From the NCBI RefSeq assembly GCF_008247605.1, contig NZ_CP043420.1, positions 2,728,001 to 2,792,000 on the forward strand: DNA of 64,000 nucleotides. The letters are read 5' to 3'. Below, piece after piece: positions 55,725 to 64,000 of this stretch. Below the pieces are notes generated by a model, which saw only the letters and a list, made by a program, of their open reading frames with translations, did not search any database and was not told the origin of the DNA. The stretch is from Kushneria phosphatilytica. Lineage in GTDB: Bacteria > Pseudomonadota > Gammaproteobacteria > Pseudomonadales > Halomonadaceae. The position numbers were made by a program, and so were the translations under genes. How positions within the stretch are numbered: position 1 is the stretch's first letter; every line of letters starts with the position of its first letter.

Positions 55725-55750
55725 AGAAAGCAGGCTGTCAAAGGGAAGAG

Positions 55751-56833
55751 TCAGGCGCGGGGGAAATTATCGATCAGCTCGATAACGGTGGCAGGATCAA
55801 CATCATCGTTGATGCAGGCCTGGCCAAGGGCGCTGAGCAGGACAAGCCGCAGGCGCTCATCCAGCATCTTCTTGTCGAGACGCATCAGCTCCAGAAATCG
55901 CGCGCTGTTCATTTCCCGGGGCGCATGCAACGGCAATCCTGCCTGCCCGATAACATCGCGCACCCGATGCAGCGCCTGTTCATCAAGATCACCGAAATGA
56001 TGAGAGAGCGTGGCAGCCATGACCATGCCTGCCCCCACGGCTTCACCATGCAACCAGTTGCCATATCCCATGGCCGCCTCGATGGCATGACCAAAGGTAT
56101 GGCCAAGATTGAGATGAGCGCGGATCCCCTGCTCGGTTTCGTCAAGGACTACCACTTCCGCCTTGATCTCGCAGCTACGCCGAATGGCATACGTCAACGC
56201 CTCATCATCCAGCGCACGCAGACCCGCCATGTTCGATTCCAGCCAGCCAAGGAAAGCCTCATCGCGGATCAGACCATACTTGATGACTTCGGCCAGACCG
56301 GCTGAAAGCTCCCGATCAGGCAGAGTCGCCAGTACCGAAGTATCGTTGATGACAACCTTTGGCTGCCAGAAGGCACCGATCATGTTCTTGCCGCGCGGAT
56401 GGTTGACGCCGGTCTTGCCACCGACCGAAGAATCCACCTGGGACAGCAGCGTGGTCGGCACCTGAATGAAAGCAACCCCACGCTGATAACAGGCTGCTGC
56501 AAAGCCGGTCATGTCACCGATGACCCCCCCGCCCAGCGCAATCAGCGTACAGCGCCGGTTGAAACCGTGGGCCAACAGCGCATCCCAGATACGCTCTACC
56601 GATGCCAGTGTCTTGGTCGCCTCGCCATCCGGCAGGATAACTTCGGCGACAGTGTAATCGGTCAATCCCGCTTTCAGCCGTTCAAGATAGTGAGGTGCCA
56701 CGGCTTCGTTGGTCACGATCATGACCTGACGACCAGCGATGTGCGGCGTCAACAGGTCGCTACGCGCCAGCAACCCCGGGCCGATGTGAATGGGATAATG
56801 ACGCTCGGGCAGTTTGACACTCAGCGTTTGCAT
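55751..56833 (-). CDS. aroB: 3-dehydroquinate synthase
   Basis: A 360-residue shikimate-pathway enzyme converting DAHP to 3-dehydroquinate with NAD and Zn. Conserved parts are [39 protein letters not shown] (NAD), [20 protein letters not shown], and the metal-ligand regions [24 protein letters not shown] and [11 protein letters not shown]. The ATG at 56833 follows ACAGGAAAG. It lies 33 bases after aroK, at the end of the pilMNOPQ-aroK-aroB cluster. Confidence 0.97.
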   Translation of the reverse strand: MQTLSVKLPERHYPIHIGPGLLARSDLLTPHIAGRQVMIVTNEAVAPHYLERLKAGLTDYTVAEVILPDGEATKTLASVERIWDALLAHGFNRRCTLIALGGGVIGDMTGFAAACYQRGVAFIQVPTTLLSQVDSSVGGKTGVNHPRGKNMIGAFWQPKVVINDTSVLATLPDRELSAGLAEVIKYGLIRDEAFLGWLESNMAGLRALDDEALTYAIRRSCEIKAEVVVLDETEQGIRAHLNLGHTFGHAIEAAMGYGNWLHGEAVGAGMVMAATLSHHFGDLDEQALHRVRDVIGQAGLPLHAPREMNSARFLELMRLDKKMLDERLRLVLLSALGQACINDDVDPATVIELIDNFPRA

Positions 56834-56866
56834 GCAAGCTTTCCTGTAGGAAACCGGGATAAGTCT

Positions 56867-57409
56867 TCAGGCGTCCTGTTCGAGCGGGTTCTGCAGACGC
56901 CTGACACGTCGCTTGATCTCACGTACCACGGCTCGGGGGCTGCGTCGATCGGTGGTCACCACCAGGTCCGCAGTGGAGAGATAGAGGGGCTCCCGCTCGG
57001 CCATCAGCTGACGCAATCGCTCACGCCGATCGGTTCCCTGCAGCAGGGGTCGATTACGATCGCGAGCCGTGCGCCTGATCTGCTGATCAAGTGTGGTCGA
57101 CAAATATACCACCACGCCCCGCTCACGCAGATACTGTCGGCTGGTGGCATTGGTAACAGCACCGCCACCGGTCGCCAGTACGATCTCGTCGAGTGACGTC
57201 AGGCGATCAATCACATCGGCTTCCCGAATACGAAAGCCGCCCTCCCCCTCGACATCAAATATCCATGGAATCCCGCAGCCACAGCGGCTCTCGATCTCAT
57301 GATCGCTGTCGTAAAACGGACGACGCAGTTCGGCCGCCAGCAGGCGGCCGATGGTACTTTTGCCGGTCCCCATCGGACCGATCAGAAAAATATTGGGCAG
57401 GGCCTGCAT
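56867..57409 (-). CDS. aroK: Shikimate kinase
   Basis: A 180-residue P-loop kinase. Walker A is [15 protein letters not shown], the substrate Asp and Arg lie in [13 protein letters not shown] and [18 protein letters not shown] is the glycine-rich loop, and the lid region is RNRPLL. It phosphorylates shikimate with ATP. The ATG at 57409 overlaps the pilQ stop by one base (TGATG), so translation is coupled; a TTG one codon earlier is less likely. FEGEGGFR-type enzymes usually have RxxE here, and [11 protein letters not shown] is the expected helix. Confidence 0.95.
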   Translation of the reverse strand: MQALPNIFLIGPMGTGKSTIGRLLAAELRRPFYDSDHEIESRCGCGIPWIFDVEGEGGFRIREADVIDRLTSLDEIVLATGGGAVTNATSRQYLRERGVVVYLSTTLDQQIRRTARDRNRPLLQGTDRRERLRQLMAEREPLYLSTADLVVTTDRRSPRAVVREIKRRVRRLQNPLEQDA

Positions 57410-59538
57410 CAATTCACCGCCGGTGTATCCTCGATGATCTTCGGGGTAATAAACACCAGCAACTCTACCTTTTCATTGGAGCGTTCGGAATAGCGAAACA
57501 GTCGACCAATGCCGGGCAGGTCCCCCAGGAAGGGGGTTTTGGACAGATTATTGAGCTGCTCGGTCGAGAGGATACCGCCGAGCACCACGGTCTCGCCATT
57601 GCTGACCAGCACCCGGGTCTGGATCTGGTTGGTATCGATGGCCGGCTGTCCGCTGTACTGAGTATTGGAAACATCATCATTGTTGACGGTCAGATCCATG
57701 ATGATGCGATCATCCGGCGTAATCTGTGGCGTCACCTCAAGGGACAGGACCGCCTCCTTGAACTCGATCGATGAGCCGGTCAGCGTATCGCCCTGATTCT
57801 CCTGGTAGGGGATCTCCTGCCCCTGCTTGATCAACGCGGTATGTCGATTGGCAGTAATCACCTTGGGCTGGGAGATGGTTTGACTCTTGCCCTCGGACTC
57901 CAACGCATTGAGTTCGAGCCCAAGTAGCACATCACCGGTCAGATAGCCGATCCCGAAATTCGTGGTGGGGGTGGCGTTATCGCCATAATCCACAGCCAGC
58001 CCCCCGTAGGCACGGCCGGTGCCGGTAGAGTTATCCACCACGCTGACACCATCTTCGCCGAGCTGATTACGGGAAGACACGCCCCAGCGTACGCCGATGC
58101 GGTTGGCCACCCGATCGCGGGCAATCACGATCCGTGCTTCGATCTGCACCTGGCGGACCGGCACATCAAGCTGATCGACCGTGTTTCTGATCTGTTCGAT
58201 ATTCTCACGCGTATCCTGCACCAGCAGGGTGTTGGTGCGCGGATCGACCGAAATGCGACCCCGTGACGAAAGCAGTCCCAGTCCATTATCACCGCGCAGC
58301 AGGGTGGCCATATCAGCCGCATCGGCATAGCGCATTTGCAGATACTGCGTGGTCAGAGCGGCGTTGTCGCTGACACTGCGATCGGCATCCGCCACTCGTT
58401 TGGCCATTTCGGCCAGATCGCCACCGGGGGCCACCAGCAGCACATTACCGCGCCGCTGACTGGCCAGACCATGGGTGCGCAGGATCAGATCAAGTGCCTG
58501 ATCCCAGGGGACATCGCTGAGGTTGAGTGTTACCTCACCTGTCACACCATCGCTTACCACCAGATTGAGCCCGACCTCCTCGGCCAGAATCGAGAGGACA
58601 GCCCGCACTGCGATATGCTGAAAGTTCAGCGAGACACGCTTGCCTTCGAACGGAAAACGCTGATCGCGCTGTCGAGCGACCGATGAGTCGGGCGCCGAGA
58701 CGGTAATGGCAATATCCTCCCCCTGCTGACTCGCCACCGCGGCCGCCCCTGGCGCGATAGCCAGAGTCAACCGGGTCCCCTCGGCCACACGCTCGGGGGT
58801 AACGCGTGAAACGGGCGTGGCAAAGTCACTGACATCCAGTATCTGACGCCAGGCCGGCGGTAGCATCACATCGGGCAACATGATCTCAACCCGATCATTA
58901 TGCGTTTCGAGCCGTGGGGTCACATTGCCACGGTCAAGATGCACCCGCAGCTCGCCGGCGCCCTCCGGGAGCTTGCGAAAATCGAAACCGGTCACGGCCG
59001 GAGGGCCGACAGGGCCGGAAGATTGATCGGTGTCCGGCAGGCGACGGGGTAACTTGCCGCCGGCAGTCGTCGCCACTTCAGACGTATTGATCCGATCCAG
59101 AAATGATCGCTGTGAGGCAGTCGACATATCGCGCTCACCCAACAACAGACGAAGGCGATTGCCCTGCCGCTCAATCTGCCAATCGAGCGGCTGGTTCAGG
59201 GCCACGACCACTCGGAGTCGTTGCGCGTCATTCAGCGCGGTGATACTGCTCACTCCGCCACGCCCTACGCTGACCTGACGCTCACTCATGTGACTCACAC
59301 TGTCCGGAAAATCCACAACCAGCCGGGCCGGGTTATCCGTCAGCCATGCCCGCTGCTCGGGTGGCGGCGCATCGAAGTCGAGAGCAACCAGCACCCTGCC
59401 ATCGGGCAGCAACCGAGTGTCGATGCCGGTCAGCGCTGCTGCCTCGACACGTCCAGCCAGCAGGCTCAGCGCTACGAGCAGCAACAGCAGTATGGGGGAG
59501 CGTCCTGCATGCATGATAATCATCCTGTCGGGCTTCAT
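57409..59538 (-). CDS. pilQ: Type IV pilus secretin PilQ
   Basis: A 709-residue outer-membrane secretin with a signal peptide ending about residue 34 (RVEAAAL). Two AMIN-type peptidoglycan-binding regions lie at about 35-130 and 180-270, an STN/N0 domain with [21 protein letters not shown] at about 315-380, an N1 domain with [16 protein letters not shown], and the secretin core from about 470 ([12 protein letters not shown], then [21 protein letters not shown], and [15 protein letters not shown] to the end). It forms the pore through which the pilus leaves the cell. ATGA overlap with pilP. Confidence 0.97.
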   Translation of the reverse strand: MKPDRMIIMHAGRSPILLLLLVALSLLAGRVEAAALTGIDTRLLPDGRVLVALDFDAPPPEQRAWLTDNPARLVVDFPDSVSHMSERQVSVGRGGVSSITALNDAQRLRVVVALNQPLDWQIERQGNRLRLLLGERDMSTASQRSFLDRINTSEVATTAGGKLPRRLPDTDQSSGPVGPPAVTGFDFRKLPEGAGELRVHLDRGNVTPRLETHNDRVEIMLPDVMLPPAWRQILDVSDFATPVSRVTPERVAEGTRLTLAIAPGAAAVASQQGEDIAITVSAPDSSVARQRDQRFPFEGKRVSLNFQHIAVRAVLSILAEEVGLNLVVSDGVTGEVTLNLSDVPWDQALDLILRTHGLASQRRGNVLLVAPGGDLAEMAKRVADADRSVSDNAALTTQYLQMRYADAADMATLLRGDNGLGLLSSRGRISVDPRTNTLLVQDTRENIEQIRNTVDQLDVPVRQVQIEARIVIARDRVANRIGVRWGVSSRNQLGEDGVSVVDNSTGTGRAYGGLAVDYGDNATPTTNFGIGYLTGDVLLGLELNALESEGKSQTISQPKVITANRHTALIKQGQEIPYQENQGDTLTGSSIEFKEAVLSLEVTPQITPDDRIIMDLTVNNDDVSNTQYSGQPAIDTNQIQTRVLVSNGETVVLGGILSTEQLNNLSKTPFLGDLPGIGRLFRYSERSNEKVELLVFITPKIIEDTPAVN

Positions 59539-60080
59539 GGCTGTCGCCCGGAAGCGGCTTGGGTCAGGGTCAGCTGATGCTGTTGGGTCGCGAATCCTCC
59601 CCGGCCATCGGGTAACAGCTCGACGAGGGTCAATCGCCCCTCCTCGATGGCGGTGACGCGACCGTCGTGCTCACCCAGATGCTCGCCGACACGCAGACGC
59701 ACCACTTCGCCCTCGGGTGTCTGAATCAGCGCCAGGGTGCGGCTATTGATGGTGAGGGTACCGGCCAGACGCAACGACTCCAGCGCGAAGCGCTCCAGCG
59801 GGTCGCGAGGACGCTGCGGATCAGGATATGGGGTATCGTCGGAACCGCTCGAACGAGCCAGTTGCGCCCAGGGCGTAAAGGGATCACGACGACTGCCCGA
59901 ATCGTAGGTGACAGGTCGATAAACCGGTTGTTCGGGCAGTGCTTCGACGTGCCCGGTCGGCCGCTCTCGCAATGCCTGAAGACGCGCGTCCAGAGCATCG
60001 ATATCGGGACGCTGACACCCCGCGAGCAGCACCCCCAGCATCACGATGCCGGCCCAGATCCATCCAGTGCCGGTTTTCAT
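59535..60080 (-). CDS. pilP: Type IV pilus lipoprotein PilP
   Basis: A 181-residue inner-membrane lipoprotein with the lipobox VLLAGC at about residues 17-22. The conserved PilP parts are RRDPFTPWAQL, then RPRDPLERFALESLRLAGTL and ALIQTPEGEVVRLRVGEHLGEHDGRV, the beta domain that contacts PilQ. It links the PilNO complex to the secretin. Both ends overlap neighbours by ATGA. Confidence 0.95.
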   Translation of the reverse strand: MKTGTGWIWAGIVMLGVLLAGCQRPDIDALDARLQALRERPTGHVEALPEQPVYRPVTYDSGSRRDPFTPWAQLARSSGSDDTPYPDPQRPRDPLERFALESLRLAGTLTINSRTLALIQTPEGEVVRLRVGEHLGEHDGRVTAIEEGRLTLVELLPDGRGGFATQQHQLTLTQAASGRQP

Positions 60081-60751
60081 GACGCCCCTTTTGCGTCGGC
60101 CTGGCGGGCAGGAGGCTCGGCATAACGGTAGGTTTTCGCCTGTACCGATAGTTGCAGTATGTCTGTGCCCCTGGCAGCTTCGGCCGGTTTAAGCGTGAAG
60201 TCATGCAGTGTAACGATACGGGACAGCCCCGCCACGCCCGCAACAAATGCCCCCAGATGGTGATAATCTCCGCGAACCTGAATGGCCAGTGGCTGCTCGA
60301 TATAGAAATCATGCTGTACGACCGGCTCGAGTTTCAGCAGATCGATATCCAGTTGTTCGCGGCGAGCCAGTTCACTGATGCCATCGAGCAGTGATGGCAC
60401 TTCGGCTTCGGTAGGCAGCATGGCTATCAATTGATTCATGCGCCGGTCCAGCGTCCCCATCTGTGCCTCGAGCAGCGGCAGGTTGGCTGCCTGCCACGCC
60501 CGCGTACCATATTCATCCAGTAGCGTTGTTTCTTCTGAACGAGCGCTGGCCAGCGCCTCCTGACGCGGTGCCACCAGATACCACTGAACGATGCCAATGC
60601 CGACGGCAATCATCAAAACGCAACACAGCAGCTGTAGCAGCTTCGGCCAGTTACCGGCCTCGGCCGGATCCAGAGCATGCCAGTCCACTTCGCGAAAGCG
60701 CCGCCATTCGGTATGCCAGTCGAACCGGCCTCGCAGGGCCCTGATATTCAT
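60077..60751 (-). CDS. pilO: Type IV pilus assembly protein PilO
   Basis: A 224-residue bitopic inner-membrane protein: a cytoplasmic N-terminus (DWHALDPAEAGNWPKLLQLL), one membrane helix at about 40-62, a coiled coil around residues 65-115, and a ferredoxin-like periplasmic domain with YIEQPLAIQVRGDYHHLGAFVAGVAGLSRIV. It forms the alignment complex with PilN and PilP. Overlaps pilN and pilP by ATGA. Confidence 0.95.
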   Translation of the reverse strand: MNIRALRGRFDWHTEWRRFREVDWHALDPAEAGNWPKLLQLLCCVLMIAVGIGIVQWYLVAPRQEALASARSEETTLLDEYGTRAWQAANLPLLEAQMGTLDRRMNQLIAMLPTEAEVPSLLDGISELARREQLDIDLLKLEPVVQHDFYIEQPLAIQVRGDYHHLGAFVAGVAGLSRIVTLHDFTLKPAEAARGTDILQLSVQAKTYRYAEPPARQADAKGAS

Positions 60752-61371
60752 GATGAGGCCCCACTGGCCTGCCGGGGCTGATCGCCCTCATCTTCTCCCC
60801 TGACAGGCAGGGTCAGATTGAAGCGACGCGTTTGTGGTGCGTCTTCATCGGCGCGTATATCACGCAGCTGCGGCTCTCCAAAGATGCGGTTACCCGCCAG
60901 ACGGCGCATCTGATCGGATACCTGGCGATTGCTGCGCGCCACCCCGCTGATTTCCAGGCGCGCGTCCTGACGCACCACTCGATCGAAATACACGCCTTCC
61001 GCCAGAGCGTCGGTCAGAGCGTTATAGATCATTACCGTGCGCGGGCGACTGAACTCGAGTGTGCGTATCAGCGCAATCCGTTCCTGCAATTGTTCACGGC
61101 GCGCCTGAAGCGACTGTACCGAAGCAATATCCTCCTGCAGCTGTGTCATGCGGTTACGGATATGAGTCAGTCGCGTCTGTTCGTTATCCAGCTGATAGCC
61201 CACCAGCATGGCTCGCCCCCAACCAATACCGGCACCCAACAGACCACAGGCCAGAATGATGCTCAGGAACAGACGGTTACGACGCTCACGCTGACGCGCT
61301 CGCCAGGGCAGCAGATTGATACTGATCCCCAGCAGCTCACGGCCTCTCACATCCGGTCCATGTTGGCTCAC
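60748..61371 (-). CDS. pilN: Type IV pilus assembly protein PilN
   Basis: A 207-residue bitopic membrane protein. ISINLLPWRARQRERRNRLF is the conserved cytoplasmic NLLPWR motif that binds PilM. It is followed by one helix (LSIILACGLLGAGIGWGRAML) and a periplasmic coiled coil and domain (SRPRTVMIYNALTDALAEGVYF). The N-terminus has about 16 extra residues before the motif compared with most PilN; the ATG overlaps the pilM stop by four bases, so this start is preferred. Confidence 0.94.
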   Translation of the reverse strand: MSQHGPDVRGRELLGISINLLPWRARQRERRNRLFLSIILACGLLGAGIGWGRAMLVGYQLDNEQTRLTHIRNRMTQLQEDIASVQSLQARREQLQERIALIRTLEFSRPRTVMIYNALTDALAEGVYFDRVVRQDARLEISGVARSNRQVSDQMRRLAGNRIFGEPQLRDIRADEDAPQTRRFNLTLPVRGEDEGDQPRQASGASS

Positions 61372-62423
61372 AGTGCCACCCGCATGGCCAGGCCATAGGC
61401 AGTCAGCATGGCAGGCGCGTCACGAGTCAGTGCCACGCGGTCCATGCTGCGGTTGAGCGGCATACCGTCGAAGGGGTTGGCCCCCACCACTTCCAGGCGA
61501 CTCTCGAAAGCCAGTTGCTCACGCAGGCCCGGCAAGAGACTGGATCCGCCTCCAAGCACAATCCGATCAATTTCCCGCGCACCGGCCGTGGTGTAATAGA
61601 GACGCAGCAGGCGCATGATCTGTTGCACCAGGCCATCACGAAACGGCTTGAGCAACTTCGCTTCGTAGTCGGGCAGGTCACCACGCTTCTTGGCCAGCCC
61701 TGCCTCTTCGAAGGTCAGGCTGTATTGCTGGCGAATCTCGTCGGTCAGTTGACGACCGCCGATCACGCTATCGCGTGAGTGCACGATGCGACCATCATGC
61801 ACGATATGAAAGGCGGTCATGGTGGCGCCGATGTCGACCACGGCACAGCAGTTGCTGTCATCGGAACTCAGTTGCAGCATCAGCTGCCGGCAGGCACGCT
61901 CCATGGCGAAGGATTCGACATCCACAGCCATGGGTTTCAATCCGACCTGCTCCAGGGCATCGGTCAGCAGCTGTGTATCCGAGCGTCGACAGGCCACCAG
62001 CAATACATTCTCCTGGTCGTCGTGACGTGCACTGACGCCGAGCCGATGGAAGTCGAAGGCCACCTCGTTGAACGGAAAGGGAATGTGTTTGTCGGACTCC
62101 AGAGCGATTCGATTTTCGATATCTTCATCGCTCATGTCGCGTGGGAGCGAGAGCACCTTGGTGATGGCCGCACTGGTCGGGATGGCGACGGCCGCACGTC
62201 GGGTGCGGGGCTTCGCCTGCTCCATTGCCCGGCCAAGCGCCCTGACTACCGACTCCATGTCACGGATACGTCGCTCAATGACAGCGCCTTCTGCCAATGG
62301 CTGGACCGACCAGGAGTCGATGCGAAAATGACCGCCCTGATGAGTCAGCTCCAGGAGCTTGACCGTCGCCGACGTGATATCGACCCCCAGCAAACTACTT
62401 GTCGACATCTTCCATGTCCGCAC
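61368..62423 (-). CDS. pilM: Type IV pilus assembly ATPase-like protein PilM
   Basis: A 351-residue cytoplasmic actin-like protein. Conserved parts are SSLLGVDITSATVKLLEL, the phosphate loops in AVVDIGATMTAFHIVHDGR and IVLGGGSSLLPGLREQL, and ALESDKHIPFPFNEVAFDF. It binds the PilN tail and the motor side of the pilus machine. The start is set at the GTG at 62423, which has AGGAG eight bases upstream; the ATG at 62408 sits directly behind GGAAG, too close for a good ribosome site. Divergent from the PBP1A gene, the usual gammaproteobacterial order. Confidence 0.95.
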   Translation of the reverse strand: MRTWKMSTSSLLGVDITSATVKLLELTHQGGHFRIDSWSVQPLAEGAVIERRIRDMESVVRALGRAMEQAKPRTRRAAVAIPTSAAITKVLSLPRDMSDEDIENRIALESDKHIPFPFNEVAFDFHRLGVSARHDDQENVLLVACRRSDTQLLTDALEQVGLKPMAVDVESFAMERACRQLMLQLSSDDSNCCAVVDIGATMTAFHIVHDGRIVHSRDSVIGGRQLTDEIRQQYSLTFEEAGLAKKRGDLPDYEAKLLKPFRDGLVQQIMRLLRLYYTTAGAREIDRIVLGGGSSLLPGLREQLAFESRLEVVGANPFDGMPLNRSMDRVALTRDAPAMLTAYGLAMRVAL

Positions 62424-62640
62424 ACTCAACTCTCCTGTATGGCTCCGTTGCTTCACGGATCGCGTTTGCCGAATCGCGCTGTATACGACATGGCGATACT
62501 GGACACAGCCCCGGCTCAAAGGAAATACTCCTCCCTTTTATGCTGGTCCCCTCAGTGTCGGCTACTTATAATGCCCGACTCGTGAACGACCCCATCCAGC
62601 GCGGCAACAGCGCCCGCCCATTCGACGGATCGCGTGTTAC

Positions 62641-64000
62641 ATGACGTTCATCAAGCGCCTTGTGTTTCATATCTTCTGGTTTCTGGTGTCATTAACGGCA
62701 GGCATTGTCATGGCTGTAGCCGGCGCCGCCATCTACTTTGGTCCCGGCTTACCGGATGTTCATCAGCTGCAGCACTATCAGCTCTCCATGCCGCTTCGGG
62801 TCTACACGGCCGATCACAAGCTGATCGGCGAGTTCGGTGCCCAGCGCCGCAAGCTGGTCAAGGGGCAGGACATACCGCCACAGATGGCGCACGCCCTGAT
62901 GGCGGCCGAAGATGCCAACTTCTACGATCATATCGGCGTATCGCCCAAGGGGCTGGCACGTGCGGCCCTGGAGCTGGCCTCCAGCGGCCATATCCAGTCC
63001 GGGGGCAGTACCATCACCATGCAGGTAGCGCGCAACTACCTGCTGACACTGGATCAGACCTTCACACGCAAGATCCGTGAAATCCTGCTGTCGTTGCAGA
63101 TGGAACAGATCCTCGACAAGCAGCAGATCCTCGAGCTTTACGTCAACAAGATCTATCTCGGTCAGGGTGCCTACGGCATCGGTGCGGCAGCCGAAACCTA
63201 TTTCGACAAACCGGTCGCGCAGCTCAGTCTGCCGCAGATGGCCACCATTGCCGGTCTGCCCAAGGCGCCCTCGAGTCTCAATCCGATCGCCAACCCCGAA
63301 CGCTCACTGATTCGGCGCAACTGGGTCCTGCTGCGCATGCATCAGCTGGGCTATATCGATAATGAGACCTATCATCAGGCCGTTCAGGCACCGATCGGCG
63401 TTCAGCATCATCACAGCGCACCGGAGGTCCAGGCCCCCTGGGTGGCGGAAATGGCACGCCAGTTCGCCGTGGAAAGATTCGGTGACGATGCCTATACCGG
63501 CAACTATCGCGTCATCACGACCATTAACAGCAAGCTGCAGCAGGACGCCCGACAGGCACTGGTTCAGGGGCTGATCGAATACGACACCCGCCATGGCTGG
63601 CGAGGCGCCGAGAAACAGGATATTCCCCCGGGACTGGCTGAGGCTCAGGACAAGGCCAGTCACAAGGGGCTGGAGGAAGAACTCTCCGAGTCGCCGGAAG
63701 TGGCGCAAACTGCCCGCCAGGCTGCGGAGCGCAGCAAGGCCACTGTCAGCGGTATCGAAGGCGACGTCAGCAACTGGGTACAGGTGCTGGATCGCACCCC
63801 ACAGCTTGGCCCCCTGCAGCCGGCCATCGTGGTCGATGCTCAGGGCAAGCAAATGCAGGTGCTGCTCAAGAACGATCAGGTAGTGACCATCGACTGGAAC
63901 GGGCTGAAATGGGCCCGTGCCTGGAAGAGCCCCAAATGGCGTGGGCCGGCTCCCGATTCGGCTGGCGATATTGCCCAGCGCGGCGACATGGTACGCGTCA
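62641..64000 (+). CDS. mrcA: Penicillin-binding protein 1A, 5' part (runs off the window)
   Basis: The first 453 residues of a bifunctional peptidoglycan synthase. A cytoplasmic start and one membrane helix (about residues 8-32) are followed by the GT51 glycosyltransferase domain, with the catalytic Glu90 in AAEDANFYDHIG, then GGSTITMQVARNY at 121-133 and QGAYGIGAAAETYFDK. After the linker comes the start of the PBP1A-type OB insertion (GIEGDVSNWVQVLD). The transpeptidase active site is beyond the window. The ATG at 62641 has no strong ribosome site. Divergent from pilM with 217 bases between. Confidence 0.95.
   Translation, partial: MTFIKRLVFHIFWFLVSLTAGIVMAVAGAAIYFGPGLPDVHQLQHYQLSMPLRVYTADHKLIGEFGAQRRKLVKGQDIPPQMAHALMAAEDANFYDHIGVSPKGLARAALELASSGHIQSGGSTITMQVARNYLLTLDQTFTRKIREILLSLQMEQILDKQQILELYVNKIYLGQGAYGIGAAAETYFDKPVAQLSLPQMATIAGLPKAPSSLNPIANPERSLIRRNWVLLRMHQLGYIDNETYHQAVQAPIGVQHHHSAPEVQAPWVAEMARQFAVERFGDDAYTGNYRVITTINSKLQQDARQALVQGLIEYDTRHGWRGAEKQDIPPGLAEAQDKASHKGLEEELSESPEVAQTARQAAERSKATVSGIEGDVSNWVQVLDRTPQLGPLQPAIVVDAQGKQMQVLLKNDQVVTIDWNGLKWARAWKSPKWRGPAPDSAGDIAQRGDMVRV

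Overview
The window looks like chromosomal DNA of a moderately halophilic gammaproteobacterium of the Halomonadaceae (Halomonas, Kushneria or Chromohalobacter type). The evidence is the high-GC coding style, the ponA / pilMNOPQ-aroK-aroB / gltBD neighbourhood typical of gammaproteobacteria, a ManD protein that closely resembles the one I recall from Chromohalobacter salexigens, and several osmolyte-related genes. No insertion sequence, prophage, integrase, CRISPR array or rRNA operon was seen. Genes are densely packed; long open frames antisense to real genes are ordinary high-GC shadows and are left out.

Layout. 1-2.2 kb: the end of a fatty-acid-synthase-like cluster (ketosynthase, hotdog dehydratase, ketoreductase, methyltransferase) resembling the tail of an aryl-polyene pathway. 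2.2-7.8 kb: a small secreted protein, a tandem universal stress protein, a SulP transporter, a YceI protein and a slipin/NfeD pair. 7.8-16.8 kb: a complete-looking mannonate/fructuronate catabolic unit. It holds manD, a TRAP transporter (dctP-dctQ-dctM), uxuB and uxuA in one direction, a divergent uxuR with three UxuR-type operators, and kdgK. 17-21.2 kb: HAD phosphatase, DUF2076 protein, tRNA-Ser(CGA), a homocysteine S-methyltransferase family protein, a TolB-like-domain protein with a two-state hairpin leader, and a 38-residue membrane peptide. 21.2-31 kb: a cobalamin riboswitch with a CbiM-like permease, then mixed metabolism (pterin dehydratase, NlpE-like lipoprotein, esterase, phosphomannose isomerase, EAL phosphodiesterase, 2-hydroxyacid dehydrogenase, argC, zwf, chorismate mutase).

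31-39.5 kb is an osmolyte-related block: an epimerase, eutC-like and eutB-like genes and a succinate-semialdehyde-type dehydrogenase that match the hydroxyectoine-utilisation gene set, followed by a four-gene OpuC/OsmF-type ABC transporter. 39.6-43.7 kb holds a cupin, a ChaC-like cyclotransferase, a UraA-type permease and an FAD reductase.

43.7-49 kb is the most unusual region. Four tightly linked genes encode a very small PstS-like periplasmic protein, an outer-membrane beta-barrel, a 949-residue membrane-bound Cache-PAS-GGDEF-EAL protein and a FeeM/LuxI-like acyltransferase. This could be a ligand-sensing c-di-GMP module coupled to acyl-lipid signal synthesis; the function is inferred only from family and order.

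49.3-64 kb: gltB-gltD (glutamate synthase), a 0.5-kb gene-free AT-rich gap where damX would often be expected, aroB-aroK, the type IV pilus assembly operon pilM-pilN-pilO-pilP-pilQ with ATGA overlaps, and the divergent start of a penicillin-binding protein 1A gene that runs off the end of the window.
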